A DNA stretch of 36,024 nt from an uncultured Ignavibacteriales bacterium (GTDB taxonomy: Bacteria; Bacteroidota; Ignavibacteria; Ignavibacteriales; Ignavibacteriaceae), in contig CAIYTF010000135.1 of assembly GCA_903929035.1 (NCBI GenBank), positions 1 through 36,024 of the forward strand, read 5' to 3'. This document shows positions 15,288-23,569 of the stretch, piece by piece; within the stretch, counting starts at the first letter, position 1; every line of letters begins with the position of its first letter. Below the pieces are notes generated by a model. The model had not been told where the DNA came from. It saw nothing but the letters and a program-made list of their open reading frames with translations, and did no database searches. A program made the translations under genes and the position numbers.

Positions 15288-16463
15288 ATGGAACTCTGGC
15301 AACAAATGATTCGCGATAGTGTGCACACTGTTGATCATCTTGTTGAAAAATTTGAGATGGACCGCGGAGAAGCTGAACGTCTTAATGAATTTTTTCAAGT
15401 ACGGATTAATCCTTACTATCTCAGTCTAATTAGATCGAAAAACGATCCGATTTGGCTGCAGTGCGTCCCTAACATTAAGGAATTACACGATTTTGATGCT
15501 TCCGATGACCCATTGATGGAAGACGCTATGAGTCCTGTTCCCAATATAACCCACCGCTATCCTGATCGCGCGTTGTTTTTAACCACCAGCCAATGCGGTC
15601 TTTATTGTCGTTTCTGCACACGAAAACGAAAAGTTGGTAATTCAGAAAAAATTTCAATGAAAGGGCTGGAGGCTGCTTTCAAATATTTAGAAAAGCATAC
15701 TGAAATAAGGGATGTTATTATGTCCGGCGGCGACCCGCTGATGCTTACCGATATGATGCTTGAAAAAATTCTAAAACGCCTTCGTCTTATTCCGCATATA
15801 GAAATTATTCGTATCGGCACCAAAATGCCCTGTGTTCTACCGCAGCGCATAACTCCAAAACTTGTTGATATGCTAAAAAAGTATCATCCTATTTATATCA
15901 ACACCCATTTTAACCACCCGTGGGAAATTACCGAAGAAAGTTCAAAAGCCTGCCAGATGCTTGCAGATGCAGGTTGTCCTGTCGGCAATCAAATGGTATT
16001 AATGAAAGGCGTTAACGATAACCCGTTTGTAGTAAAAGAGTTAATGCAGAAGCTTCTGAAAATACGCGTTCGTCCTTATTATATATATATGGCTGATGAA
16101 ACCAAAGGCGCGAACCATTTCCGCACTTCTATTTCTAAAGGTTTGGAAATTATTGAACATTTACGCGGATGGACAAGCGGGCTGGCAGTGCCGCACTTTG
16201 TTATCGATGCACCCGGAGGCGGCGGTAAAATTCCTATACTGCCCAATTATGTTTTGCACCTTGATGATGAAAAAATTGTTCTTCGAAATTATCAGCATAA
16301 GGTATATACTTATAAAAATGTTGAGGAAGAAAATCCTGTTTTACCTGCTGTTAAGAAAAAACAAAATCAACCCGGACGCGCTATTGTACGCGAATTGACT
16401 GCACCGGAAGCTGTCACGACACCGGAGCCGCGAAAGAATCCTCCTGTACTCGCGGAAGCCTAA
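15288..16463 (+). CDS. kamA: Lysine 2,3-aminomutase (radical SAM)
   Basis: Converts L-alpha-lysine to L-beta-lysine using a [4Fe-4S] cluster, S-adenosylmethionine and pyridoxal phosphate. 391 residues. The radical-SAM cluster motif is C103-x3-C107-x2-C110 (CGLYCRFCTRK), followed by MSGGDPLML. The PLP lysine is K314 in DAPGGGGKIP. D270 (YIYMAD) and D307 (FVID) align with the two aspartates that hold the lysine amino group in the Clostridium subterminale enzyme (D293, D330) and that glutamate 2,3-aminomutase replaces, so lysine is the likely substrate. Unlike that enzyme it lacks the zinc cysteines: N245 replaces the first and the C-terminal CxCxxC is absent, with a Pro-rich tail instead. Too long, and in the wrong context, for EpmB. 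Last gene of the four-gene cluster. Confidence 0.93.
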   Translation: MELWQQMIRDSVHTVDHLVEKFEMDRGEAERLNEFFQVRINPYYLSLIRSKNDPIWLQCVPNIKELHDFDASDDPLMEDAMSPVPNITHRYPDRALFLTTSQCGLYCRFCTRKRKVGNSEKISMKGLEAAFKYLEKHTEIRDVIMSGGDPLMLTDMMLEKILKRLRLIPHIEIIRIGTKMPCVLPQRITPKLVDMLKKYHPIYINTHFNHPWEITEESSKACQMLADAGCPVGNQMVLMKGVNDNPFVVKELMQKLLKIRVRPYYIYMADETKGANHFRTSISKGLEIIEHLRGWTSGLAVPHFVIDAPGGGGKIPILPNYVLHLDDEKIVLRNYQHKVYTYKNVEEENPVLPAVKKKQNQPGRAIVRELTAPEAVTTPEPRKNPPVLAEA

Positions 16464-16472
16464 GAAATATTA

Positions 16473-16701
16473 TGTGGATAACCTGCTGTATAACTTGTGT
16501 ATATCTTCTTAATAACTTTCAGTTGTTAATAACTACCGGTTTATACACGATTATCCACTATTACAATGTGGATAACTTCAGCCGGTTTCATTCGTTTCCG
16601 GTTTATAAATGCAATTTATTAAAGTTATCAACTTATCAACATTATTATAAACATTATCAGACTTGAAGATTTAAATTTAAAACTTATAAGAGTGTGGATA
16701 A
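16473..16701. other. oriC: Candidate chromosomal replication origin (DnaA-box cluster)
   Basis: Three perfect DnaA boxes read TGTGGATAA at 16473-16481, 16567-16575 and 16693-16701. Single-mismatch boxes lie at 16541-16549 (TTATACACG), 16551-16559 (TTATCCACT) and 16633-16641 (TTATCAACA). Three CCGGTTT words (16536, 16582, 16598) are interspersed, and an AT-rich stretch (about 16640-16690) could be the unwinding element. No gene occupies the 286-bp gap. mnmG and rsmG within 5 kb and parS sites at 21.6-21.7 kb support origin function. dnaA is not adjacent. Confidence 0.78.
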
Positions 16702-16749
16702 CTTTAATTTTTTCGATTTACCAAAAACAAAAAATGCAAAAACACCAAT

Positions 16750-17580
16750 TTGAACACATCTGCGTCCGTCATTATATCGTTCTATAATAAGATTGAATTC
16801 CTAAAACTACTATTAGCTGGATTTTCAAAACAGACATTTAAAGACTTTGAAATCATTATAGCGGATGACGGTAGTAACAATCTGGTTGTGAAAGAAATAG
16901 AAACAATATTGCCAAGCTATCCTTTTCCTATTCTTCATATACATCAACCGGATAATGGATTCCGCAAGAACAAAATACTGAATAAAGCAATTACATCGAG
17001 TTCTGCGGAATATATTATTTTTGTTGATGGTGATTGTGTACCGCATCCAAAGTTTGTTGAGGAGCATTTCCGCAATTCAAAGAGGAATGTTGTACTTACC
17101 GGAAGAAGAGTAAATTTATCGAAAAAAATTACATCAAAATTAACAGCAGAAAAAGTTATCAGCGGTTATTTACAGAAACAATTTTTTGCTATTGCATTGG
17201 ATGGATTGTTTGGAAAAAGTACAGATGTTGAAAAGGGGCTATATGTAACCAATAAAATGATTGCAGCACAACTCAACAAGAAAAAAAGGGGAATACTTGG
17301 CTGCAATTTCTCTTTACAAAAACAAGATTTATTGGAGGTGAATGGGTTTGATGAAAGATACGAAGCACCGTCAATTGGTGAAGATAGTGATATCCAATTT
17401 AGATTAGAATTGCTTCATAAAGAAATCAGGTCACTTAACAACCTTTCAGTTCAATATCATCTTTATCATAAATTGCAGCCCAGACCGACCCAAAATTTGG
17501 ATTTATTTGAAATTGTTAAACAAAATGAGATTGCTTATACGAAATATGGAATATGTAAAAACATTAGCGGCACATTGTAG
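16750..17580 (+). CDS. Family 2 glycosyltransferase
   Basis: A 276-residue inverting GT-A glycosyltransferase. The N-terminal nucleotide-sugar domain begins ASVIISFYNKIEFLKLLLAG with FEIIIADDGS (D39, D40), GFRKNKILNKAI, and the metal-binding FVDGDCVPHP (D93-x-D95). The C-terminal half carries GCNFSLQKQDLLEVNGFDER and GEDSDIQFRL, the acceptor-site motif of galactosyltransferase-like C-terminal domains as in chondroitin-type polymerases. No ATG is available; TTG at 16750 is the only start after the upstream stop and lacks a clear ribosome-binding site. It lies directly after the DnaA-box cluster. Probably adds a hexose or hexosamine during surface polysaccharide synthesis; substrate unknown. 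Confidence 0.88.
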   Translation: MNTSASVIISFYNKIEFLKLLLAGFSKQTFKDFEIIIADDGSNNLVVKEIETILPSYPFPILHIHQPDNGFRKNKILNKAITSSSAEYIIFVDGDCVPHPKFVEEHFRNSKRNVVLTGRRVNLSKKITSKLTAEKVISGYLQKQFFAIALDGLFGKSTDVEKGLYVTNKMIAAQLNKKKRGILGCNFSLQKQDLLEVNGFDERYEAPSIGEDSDIQFRLELLHKEIRSLNNLSVQYHLYHKLQPRPTQNLDLFEIVKQNEIAYTKYGICKNISGTL

Positions 17581-17670
17581 CTGATGATTAGATTCAATAT
17601 AGCATTTGCAGATAGAAAAGAAAAATTTGGAAACTCTCCTGAAAGTACAGATGTCAATCGTAGAACAGCT

Positions 17671-17707
17671 AAAAGCAAAAGCCCCTATAACACTTTGTAT
17701 TATAGGG
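17671..17707 (-). terminator. Rho-independent terminator of the tRNA gene
   Basis: On the minus strand CCCTATAA (17707-17700) pairs with TTATAGGG (17690-17683) around a 9-nt loop and is followed by GCTTTTGCTTTT. It lies 12 nt after the tRNA 3' end. Confidence 0.65.
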
Positions 17708-17718
17708 ACTTAATGTTG

Positions 17719-17792
17719 TGGGCTCGGAGGGACTTGAACCCCCGACCCGCTGATTATGAGTCAGCTGCTCTAACCAACTGAGCTACAAGCCC
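17719..17792 (-). tRNA. tRNA with CAU anticodon (elongator Met or Ile2)
   Basis: A 74-nt cloverleaf on the minus strand. The acceptor stem GGGCTTG pairs with CGAGCCC and discriminator base A follows; D arm GCTC...GAGC; anticodon arm GCTGA-CTCATAA-TCAGC with anticodon CAT; T arm GGGGG-TTCAAGT-CCCTC. CCA is not encoded and must be added after transcription. CAU tRNAs can be initiator Met, elongator Met or lysidine-modified Ile2. Initiator is unlikely because the first pair G1-C72 is intact and the three G-C pairs of the anticodon stem are missing. Met versus Ile2 cannot be settled by eye. Confidence 0.93.
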
Positions 17793-18034
17793 ACGTGATA
17801 TTTTTCGTGAATCTAATATTTTCCTGATGCTTCAGAAAATAATTAATAACAAAACAATCTATAATAATCTTTGTTTCCAAATATAGGTATCGTTACTTAA
17901 TTTTCAAAATGGATTTGGCATAAAAAGATTTGTAAGCAACGGAAAAATGCAGCAATATTTTATGAACAGTTAACACGTTCCTTAAAAGCGAAAGTTATTT
18001 CTGAACGAGTCCTAACGACTGTAATTTGCTTCAA

Positions 18035-18811
18035 TCACTTTTTCGTACAAAAAAGGATAGGCAGCACATCTTCTTGGTTAAAATTGTATTCTGCCCGATC
18101 AGCCGCGTAAAACGCAACCGCCTCACCGCTCTCAAGACTAATTATATTGACGTTACCTTTTTTTACAAGTTCTGTTTGTAATAACCTTTCCATTACGTCA
18201 TCGAGAGATACAGGTGTTCGTACTGTTATAAAGTATGCTTTTACTTTATCTTTTACCGCTAGAAAAGCACGCGTGTATTGCCCGTTATGAATACGCGTAT
18301 TCATCGCGTAACTCTTTACTGCTTTGCTGTTTGAAATAATAAGCGGTCCTGTCTGGAATTCAATAACGCCGTATCTTTTTTTGTGATTAAAGAATTTCTG
18401 CGGTATGATCTGAAATTCCTTCGTGTTAAGATTATACTGCACCACGTGCGTGAACACTTTACCGCGGGAAAACTTCCCTGACACTTTGCCGTTATTGTTA
18501 AACCATCCGGCAGGAATACATTTGCCGTGCAGCCTATTATAATATGAACCGTTGATTATATATCGATAGCCCCCTTTTTCTGCTGCTTCCTTCAACGATT
18601 GCTTTGGAATTGGGTTATAAACAACATCAAAGGAGCTGCCGCAAGGGGCAATAGTCATTTCAAGTTGTTCGTCAAAATAGATATTGTCACTATGCTTCGA
18701 CTTAGTCTGCAGCTGAGGCCGCCCTTGAACAAAGCCGCTTGTCAACGCTAACAAAATCATTACAATAATAGTAATACGATACGCCATTAAGTAAAAGGTA
18801 TCTGCTTTCAA
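18035..18811 (-). CDS. NAGPA-like phosphodiester glycosidase family protein, secreted
   Basis: A 258-residue protein with an N-terminal signal/anchor (about 10-28, YRITIIVMILLALTSGFVQG). The body matches the NAGPA phosphodiester glycosidase domain: YRYIINGSYYN (about 83-93), CIPAGWFNNNGKVSG, then FQTGPLIISNSK, YTRAFLAVKDKVKAYFITVR, and a C-terminal LESGEAVAFYAA. In canonical members the last motif is LDGGGSS-like; Glu and Ser replacements here may mean altered catalysis. Family members act outside the cytoplasm on sugar phosphodiesters or related bonds. It stands alone, convergent with the glycosyltransferase and followed by the tRNA on the same strand. Fold assignment is good, substrate unknown. 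Confidence 0.75.
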   Translation of the reverse strand: MKADTFYLMAYRITIIVMILLALTSGFVQGRPQLQTKSKHSDNIYFDEQLEMTIAPCGSSFDVVYNPIPKQSLKEAAEKGGYRYIINGSYYNRLHGKCIPAGWFNNNGKVSGKFSRGKVFTHVVQYNLNTKEFQIIPQKFFNHKKRYGVIEFQTGPLIISNSKAVKSYAMNTRIHNGQYTRAFLAVKDKVKAYFITVRTPVSLDDVMERLLQTELVKKGNVNIISLESGEAVAFYAADRAEYNFNQEDVLPILFCTKK

Positions 18812-18925
18812 GAAATAGTTAATTCGGTAATTGAGAATATGAAAGTTACTATAATATGAGTAACTATTCTGAAAAAAATAATGGTATTATTGTAATAATG
18901 GCAAATAGTACAGTTACGAACCGAC

Positions 18926-19618
18926 TTATATGGGAGATTTTACCAATTCCATCAACACTAATTTTTTCCCTTTAATGTTTTTCACGTTATTCGGTTTATA
19001 GTGCAATTCAAAAATTGTTGATTTCTTAACATTCGATGCATATTTTACACTCGCGCGTTCTAATTCTTCAGTAAGGTCGCCGCCTTTCATAGCAAATATG
19101 TGCGCTCTTTCTTTAATTAACGGGAGCGCGTAACGTATAAGTATTATCATCGGGACAGTTGCCCTGCTTACAATCAAATCAAAACTGTTTTTATAGTTTT
19201 CAACAAACTCGGGTTCTTCAACTCTGGAACAAACAGCTTTCACGTTGTTGAGCATCAAACGATCGATAAATTCAGTTACCGCGTCAACTTTCTTTTTAAC
19301 GGAATCGACTAACACGCCGCGCAGCATCGGCTTCATAATCGCGATTGGAATCCCGGGTAAGCCGCCGCCTGTGCCAATATCTAAAAACCGCGTGCATCTT
19401 TCCGGTATTTCTTTTGCAATGAAAGATGATAGAAAAATGTGATTTTCTACAATTGATTCAATATCTTTGCGTGATATTAAATTAATTTCGGCATTTTTTT
19501 CTACTATCAGGTCTGCAAAATGGGCAAGACGTTCCATTTGCGAGATATCAGGATTGTAACCGTTTTCCCAGTATAATGAGGTGATTTGTTTCAAGTATTG
19601 TTCTTGAGTATCAACCAT
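18926..19618 (-). CDS. rsmG: 16S rRNA (guanine527-N7)-methyltransferase
   Basis: Methylates N7 of G527 in 16S rRNA using S-adenosylmethionine (also called GidB). 230 residues, the normal length. The SAM-binding motif is TRFLDIGTGGGLPGIPIAIM (about 92-111), followed by VLVDSVKKKVDAVTEFI and a FDLIVSRATVPM motif IV region; the N-terminus includes IEKNAEINLISRKD-like IVEKNAEINLISRKDIESIV. It lies 21 nt after mnmG in the same direction, the classic gidA-gidB order found next to many bacterial origins. Confidence 0.96.
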   Translation of the reverse strand: MVDTQEQYLKQITSLYWENGYNPDISQMERLAHFADLIVEKNAEINLISRKDIESIVENHIFLSSFIAKEIPERCTRFLDIGTGGGLPGIPIAIMKPMLRGVLVDSVKKKVDAVTEFIDRLMLNNVKAVCSRVEEPEFVENYKNSFDLIVSRATVPMIILIRYALPLIKERAHIFAMKGGDLTEELERASVKYASNVKKSTIFELHYKPNNVKNIKGKKLVLMELVKSPI

Positions 19619-19639
19619 ATCGCTCCAAAAAAAATATTA

Positions 19640-21520
19640 TTACTTTCTTAAATATACTAATAAAATTGAAATATCTGAAGGGGTAACACCCGAAAGTCGC
19701 GATGCCTGCCCAAGTGAACGAGGTTTTACCCTGTTCAATTTTTCTCTTCCTTCTGCCGAAATTGTTTTCATTTTAAGAAAGTCCATTGAAGGTGGTATTC
19801 GCAAACTGTCATATCTTTCTAATTTTTCAATTTCTTCATACTGACGTTTAATGTATCCTTCATATTTTAGATGGATTTCCACCTGTTCATATTCAAGTCT
19901 GTAGGTTCGCGGCAAATTTGCTTCGCGCAATACTTCTTCATCAATCAACGGGAGAATATCTGAAATAGAAATTTCGGGACGCTTTATTATCTTCGCGAGT
20001 ATTTCCGTGAATTCTATATTTGGTGTATTCTTGGACTCCAATACCGGATTGATTTTCTCCGGTGTAATTTTTTTTGTTGTAAAGAAAGCGATGCCGGCGC
20101 ATATTGTTTCTTCTTTTTGCTTAACCACCTTATAATATTCATCCGGAATCAACCCGTAATAGCGTGCAAAATTCGAAAGTCTTCTATCCGCGTTATCTTG
20201 ACGCAGCAATAATCTATGTTCAGCACGTGAAGTAAACATTCTATATGGTTCATCTGTTGATTTTGATACAAGGTCATCAACCATCACGCCGATATAGGCT
20301 TCACTCCTTTTTAATACAAACTCTTTCTTACCAATAATTTTTGCCGCTGCATTAATGCCCGCGACCAATCCTTGCGCGGCGGCTTCTTCATAACCAGATG
20401 TGCCGTTAACCTGTCCTGCCAAAAATAGCCCGCTGATTCGTTTCGTTTCCAATGTTAAATCAACCTGCAGAGGCGGAAAAAAATCATATTCCACCGCGTA
20501 ACCCGGGCGAAGCATTTCGCAATGTTCAAGTCCTTTTATTTTATGCAGGGCATCCAATTGTACTTCAGCAGGCAGCGAAGTAGAAAATCCGTTTACATAA
20601 ATTAAATCGCTGTCAAGTCCTTCAGGTTCAAGAAACAGCTGATGACGAGTCTTATCCGCGAAGCGGACAATTTTATCCTCTATGGATGGGCAATAACGCG
20701 GACCTGTTCCTTTAATAACTCCGGTGAACATCGGCGATTCATTAAAGCCTTTTTCCAAAATGTTATGCACGGTTTTATCTGTATAAGTGATATGACAGGC
20801 GATTTGCGGCTGGTACGGAAACTCATCAAGAGGTGTTCGATATGAAAACGGGAGCGGAATTTCATCTCCGCCTTGTTTGGTAAGTACATCCCAATCTATA
20901 GAATTTTTGTGTAACCGCGGCGGCGTTCCTGTTTTCAGCCTGCCCGATTCAAATCCCATATTCAGAAGCGATTCCGTAAGTCCGGTCGCGGAAGGCTCAC
21001 CAAATCGTCCTCCTGAAGTAGAATTTAATCCGGTGTGCATTAGCCCGTTCAGAAATGTTCCTGAGCAAATTACCACTGCCTTAGCTGCTATAAAAGTTCC
21101 TCCCTCCAACACCACTCCATTGACAGAACTATTTTCTTCTTTTACCTCAACAGCCGAGCCGGTAATTATATCAATATTAAAATAACTTTCAACAACACGC
21201 GCAGCTTCTCTGGAATACAATTTTCGGTCGTTTTGACTTCTTGGCGACCAAACAGCCGGTCCTTTGGTTTTGTTAAGCATACGAAATTGAATTCCTGTAC
21301 GATCTGCAATTTCGCCCATCACCCCGCCAAGGGCATCCACTTCACGGACGAGATGACCTTTTGCAGTACCGCCTATTGCCGGATTGCAGGACATTCTGCC
21401 GATAGCATTTTTATCCATTGTAATCAACGCGACACAGCATCCCATTTTTGCCGATGCGCAAGCCGCCTCAATTCCGGCGTGACCGCCCCCAATTACGATT
21501 ATATCATAGCTTGAAGCCAA
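19640..21520 (-). CDS. mnmG: tRNA uridine-5-carboxymethylaminomethyl modification enzyme MnmG
   Basis: FAD- and NADH-dependent enzyme (GidA) that with MnmE installs the carboxymethylaminomethyl group on wobble U34 of tRNAs reading A/G-ending codons. 626 residues, as expected. It has an N-terminal FAD motif [19 protein letters not shown] (about 9-27), [20 protein letters not shown] with the conserved cysteine, [11 protein letters not shown], the tRNA-binding [10 protein letters not shown], and [17 protein letters not shown]. mnmA, whose product thiolates the same U34, lies on the other side of the parS region. It is transcribed with rsmG. A methionine-TTG alternative is not needed; the start gives a normal N-terminus. 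Confidence 0.98.
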   Translation of the reverse strand: MASSYDIIVIGGGHAGIEAACASAKMGCCVALITMDKNAIGRMSCNPAIGGTAKGHLVREVDALGGVMGEIADRTGIQFRMLNKTKGPAVWSPRSQNDRKLYSREAARVVESYFNIDIITGSAVEVKEENSSVNGVVLEGGTFIAAKAVVICSGTFLNGLMHTGLNSTSGGRFGEPSATGLTESLLNMGFESGRLKTGTPPRLHKNSIDWDVLTKQGGDEIPLPFSYRTPLDEFPYQPQIACHITYTDKTVHNILEKGFNESPMFTGVIKGTGPRYCPSIEDKIVRFADKTRHQLFLEPEGLDSDLIYVNGFSTSLPAEVQLDALHKIKGLEHCEMLRPGYAVEYDFFPPLQVDLTLETKRISGLFLAGQVNGTSGYEEAAAQGLVAGINAAAKIIGKKEFVLKRSEAYIGVMVDDLVSKSTDEPYRMFTSRAEHRLLLRQDNADRRLSNFARYYGLIPDEYYKVVKQKEETICAGIAFFTTKKITPEKINPVLESKNTPNIEFTEILAKIIKRPEISISDILPLIDEEVLREANLPRTYRLEYEQVEIHLKYEGYIKRQYEEIEKLERYDSLRIPPSMDFLKMKTISAEGREKLNRVKPRSLGQASRLSGVTPSDISILLVYLRK

Positions 21521-21608
21521 AGATTATATTTACTCATATTATTAGGTAATAAATGTTGTTGGTTGAATTATGATAACTAACAATTGTCTTGCAAAAATAC
21601 AACAAAAC

Positions 21609-21624
21609 TGTTTCACGTGAAACA
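21609..21624. promoter_or_regulatory. parS centromere site, perfect
   Basis: TGTTTCACGTGAAACA is a perfect 16-bp palindrome identical to the consensus ParB-binding parS site. Lies in the mnmG-lemA intergenic region about 5 kb from the DnaA-box cluster. Confidence 0.92.
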
Positions 21625-21702
21625 ATTTAATTCGTCCAAAACAGGTGATTTCTGCTTCGCTCAATTACCGATAAACCGAATCCCCTGTTTCACGGTTTTG
21701 TT

Positions 21703-21718
21703 TGTTTCACGTGGAACA
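21703..21718. promoter_or_regulatory. parS centromere site, one mismatch
   Basis: TGTTTCACGTGGAACA differs from the consensus parS at one base, a substitution seen in functional sites elsewhere. A half-site TGTTTCACG also occurs at 21686-21694. Centre-to-centre spacing from the perfect site is 94 bp. Confidence 0.85.
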
Positions 21719-21830
21719 ATGAATTAATGAACGCGAAGGCAAGAAGCTCGTGAAGAAAAAGTTATTTAAAAATTATTTGCTAACTTATTGAACCGCGTTA
21801 TTATTGTACAATAATTACCGAATAATTTTA

Positions 21831-21838
21831 TATCTTTG
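21831..21838 (+). promoter_or_regulatory. Candidate -7 element upstream of lemA
   Basis: TATCTTTG fits TAnnTTTG and lies 30 bp before the lemA start codon. A well-spaced -33 element is not obvious. Confidence 0.3.
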
Positions 21839-21868
21839 ATGTGAATAAATTCTCAATAATTTTTAGGA

Positions 21869-22474
21869 ATGAACGTGAAGTACAAAGGTTTAATAATAGC
21901 ATTAGCAATAATATTCGTAATTATCATATTGCCGGCTGGCTGCGGTGTTTCAAAATATAATTCTTTCGTTAAGCAAAATGAAGTTGTGACCGGTGCCTGG
22001 TCAAAGGTCGAAACACAATATCAAAGGCGGGCGGATTTAATACCGAATTTAGTTAATACAGTGAAGGGTTATGCCAACTTTGAGCAAAAGACTCTCACGG
22101 ATGTGATTGAGGCACGCGGCAAGGTAGCGCAGATGAGCGTTACTAAAGAAGTGCTGGATGACCCTGCAACATTTCAAAAATTTCAACAGTCCCAATCAGC
22201 TTTGAGCGGCGCACTCAGCCGTTTGATGGTGGTGGTTGAAAAGTATCCTGATTTGAAAGCAAACGAAAACTTTAAGAACTTGATGATTCAGTTAGAGGGA
22301 ACTGAAAACAGAATTACGGTTGCCCGAAATGATTTTAACACGGTCGTGCAGGATTATAATACATCCGTAAAGGTATTTCCCGGAGTTTTACTTGCAAATA
22401 TGTTTGGTTTCAGGGAGAAGCAATATTTTAAATCTGAGGTTGGTTCTGAAAAAGCACCGCAGGTGAAGTTCTAA
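21869..22474 (+). CDS. lemA: LemA family protein
   Basis: A 201-residue membrane-anchored protein with one N-terminal transmembrane segment (about 6-25, GLIIALAIIFVIIILPAGCG) and a helical extracytoplasmic domain. Signature stretches: SKYNSFVKQNEVVTGAWSKV, then QYQRRADLIPNLVNTVKGYA, FEQKTLTDVIEARGKV, and LMVVVEKYPDLKANENF...LEGTENRITVARNDFN. The LPAGCG could also act as a lipobox (C24). LemA proteins are widespread, of unsettled function, and usually sit before a TPM/YgcG gene. Here mnmA follows 8 nt later instead, so this pairing is unusual. Confidence 0.93.
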   Translation: MNVKYKGLIIALAIIFVIIILPAGCGVSKYNSFVKQNEVVTGAWSKVETQYQRRADLIPNLVNTVKGYANFEQKTLTDVIEARGKVAQMSVTKEVLDDPATFQKFQQSQSALSGALSRLMVVVEKYPDLKANENFKNLMIQLEGTENRITVARNDFNTVVQDYNTSVKVFPGVLLANMFGFREKQYFKSEVGSEKAPQVKF

Positions 22475-22482
22475 ACAGTATA

Positions 22483-23541
22483 ATGAAAATAGCGGTTCTG
22501 CTCTCAGGGGGGGTTGATAGCTCAGTTGCACTGCGTTTATTGCAAGAACAAGGGCACGATGTTACCGCGTTTTATCTTAAAATTTGGCTGCAAGACGAGT
22601 TCTCTTTCCTTGGCGACTGCCCGTGGGAAGAGGACTTAGAATTTGCGCGCGGGGTTTGCAGCCAAGCAGGGGTCAATTTAGAAGTGCTGCCGCTGCAGGA
22701 CGAATACTGGGCAAAAGTAGTAAGTTACACTATCTCTGAAATTAAAGCAGGCAGGACACCCAATCCGGATATGTTCTGTAACAGGCTTATTAAGTTTGGC
22801 GACTTTTATCACAAGATTGACACGCGATATGAAAAAGTGGCTTCCGGTCATTATGCCTTGATTGAAGAAACAGGCGGTAAATATTTATTAAAAGTTTCTC
22901 CTGATCCGATAAAAGACCAGACATATTTTTTAGCGTATGTTACTCCAAAGCAGCTTTCGCGTGCACTGTTTCCGATAGGACACTATAATAAAACGGAAAT
23001 TCGCGAACTTGCACGGAAATACGATTTGCCTAATCAAAACAGGAAAGATAGTCAGGGAATATGTTTTCTTGGAAAAATTAAGTTTAGGGATTTTGTAAAA
23101 TATCATTTGGGCGAGATTAAAGGCGACATTGTTGACATTGATGAAAACAAAAAAGTGGGGGAGCATCCCGGCTACTACTACTACACTATCGGGCAGAGGC
23201 AGGGAATTGGACTAAATGCCGGTCCTTGGTATGTAGCGCGCAAAGATCACGTTAACAATATTGTTTACATTTCCCGCGATGCGAAGCTGCTTGATGAAAA
23301 ACGAAATTCATTTTTCGTGAAAAACATCAACTGGATTGCCGGCGAGGCTCCGCTTGAAAATGCGCTCAAAGTAAAGATCAGGCACGGTGCCAGATATTTT
23401 AACGGAAACCTGCAAATGAATAACGCGCTTGACGGATTTGTGACTCTTGATAAATATGACAGGGGAATAGCACAGGGGCAGTTCGCGGTTTTCTATAAGG
23501 ATGGCTATTGTTTGGGCGGCGGTTCAATCGAGGATGAGTAA
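22483..23541 (+). CDS. mnmA: tRNA-specific 2-thiouridylase MnmA
   Basis: Adenylates and thiolates wobble U34 of Lys, Glu and Gln tRNAs to give 2-thiouridine. 352 residues, normal length. The PP-loop motif is LLSGGVDSSVALRLL (about 6-20). The catalytic cysteines are C99 in TPNPDMFCNRLIKFG and C194 in DSQGICFLGKI. DQTYFLAYV and YTIGQRQGIGL are also conserved. It starts 8 nt after lemA, so it shares its transcript. Functionally linked to MnmG, which modifies C5 of the same nucleotide, although that gene is divergently oriented across the parS region. Confidence 0.96.
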   Translation: MKIAVLLSGGVDSSVALRLLQEQGHDVTAFYLKIWLQDEFSFLGDCPWEEDLEFARGVCSQAGVNLEVLPLQDEYWAKVVSYTISEIKAGRTPNPDMFCNRLIKFGDFYHKIDTRYEKVASGHYALIEETGGKYLLKVSPDPIKDQTYFLAYVTPKQLSRALFPIGHYNKTEIRELARKYDLPNQNRKDSQGICFLGKIKFRDFVKYHLGEIKGDIVDIDENKKVGEHPGYYYYTIGQRQGIGLNAGPWYVARKDHVNNIVYISRDAKLLDEKRNSFFVKNINWIAGEAPLENALKVKIRHGARYFNGNLQMNNALDGFVTLDKYDRGIAQGQFAVFYKDGYCLGGGSIEDE

Positions 23542-23569
23542 CCTCTATAACTTGCTTTAAACTATACTT

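Noticed and set aside
15288-16463. EpmB (EF-P lysine modification) identity for the aminomutase
   Set aside because: The protein is longer than EpmB, has no efp or epmA nearby, and keeps both lysine-binding aspartates of free-lysine aminomutases.
16472-16666. 64-codon frame after kamA
   Set aside because: It lies across the DnaA-box cluster and its sequence is explained by the repeated TTATCCACA-like and CCGGTTT words.
17584-17781. 65-codon open frame on + after the glycosyltransferase
   Set aside because: Its 3' half is the antisense of the tRNA gene (the ARRDLNPRPADYESAALTN ending is a typical tRNA-antisense translation) and it has no ribosome-binding site.
18844-18865. Small palindrome AGTTACT...AGTAACT upstream of the NAGPA-like gene
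   Set aside because: A 7-bp AT-rich stem is expected often by chance; no operator or terminator features accompany it.
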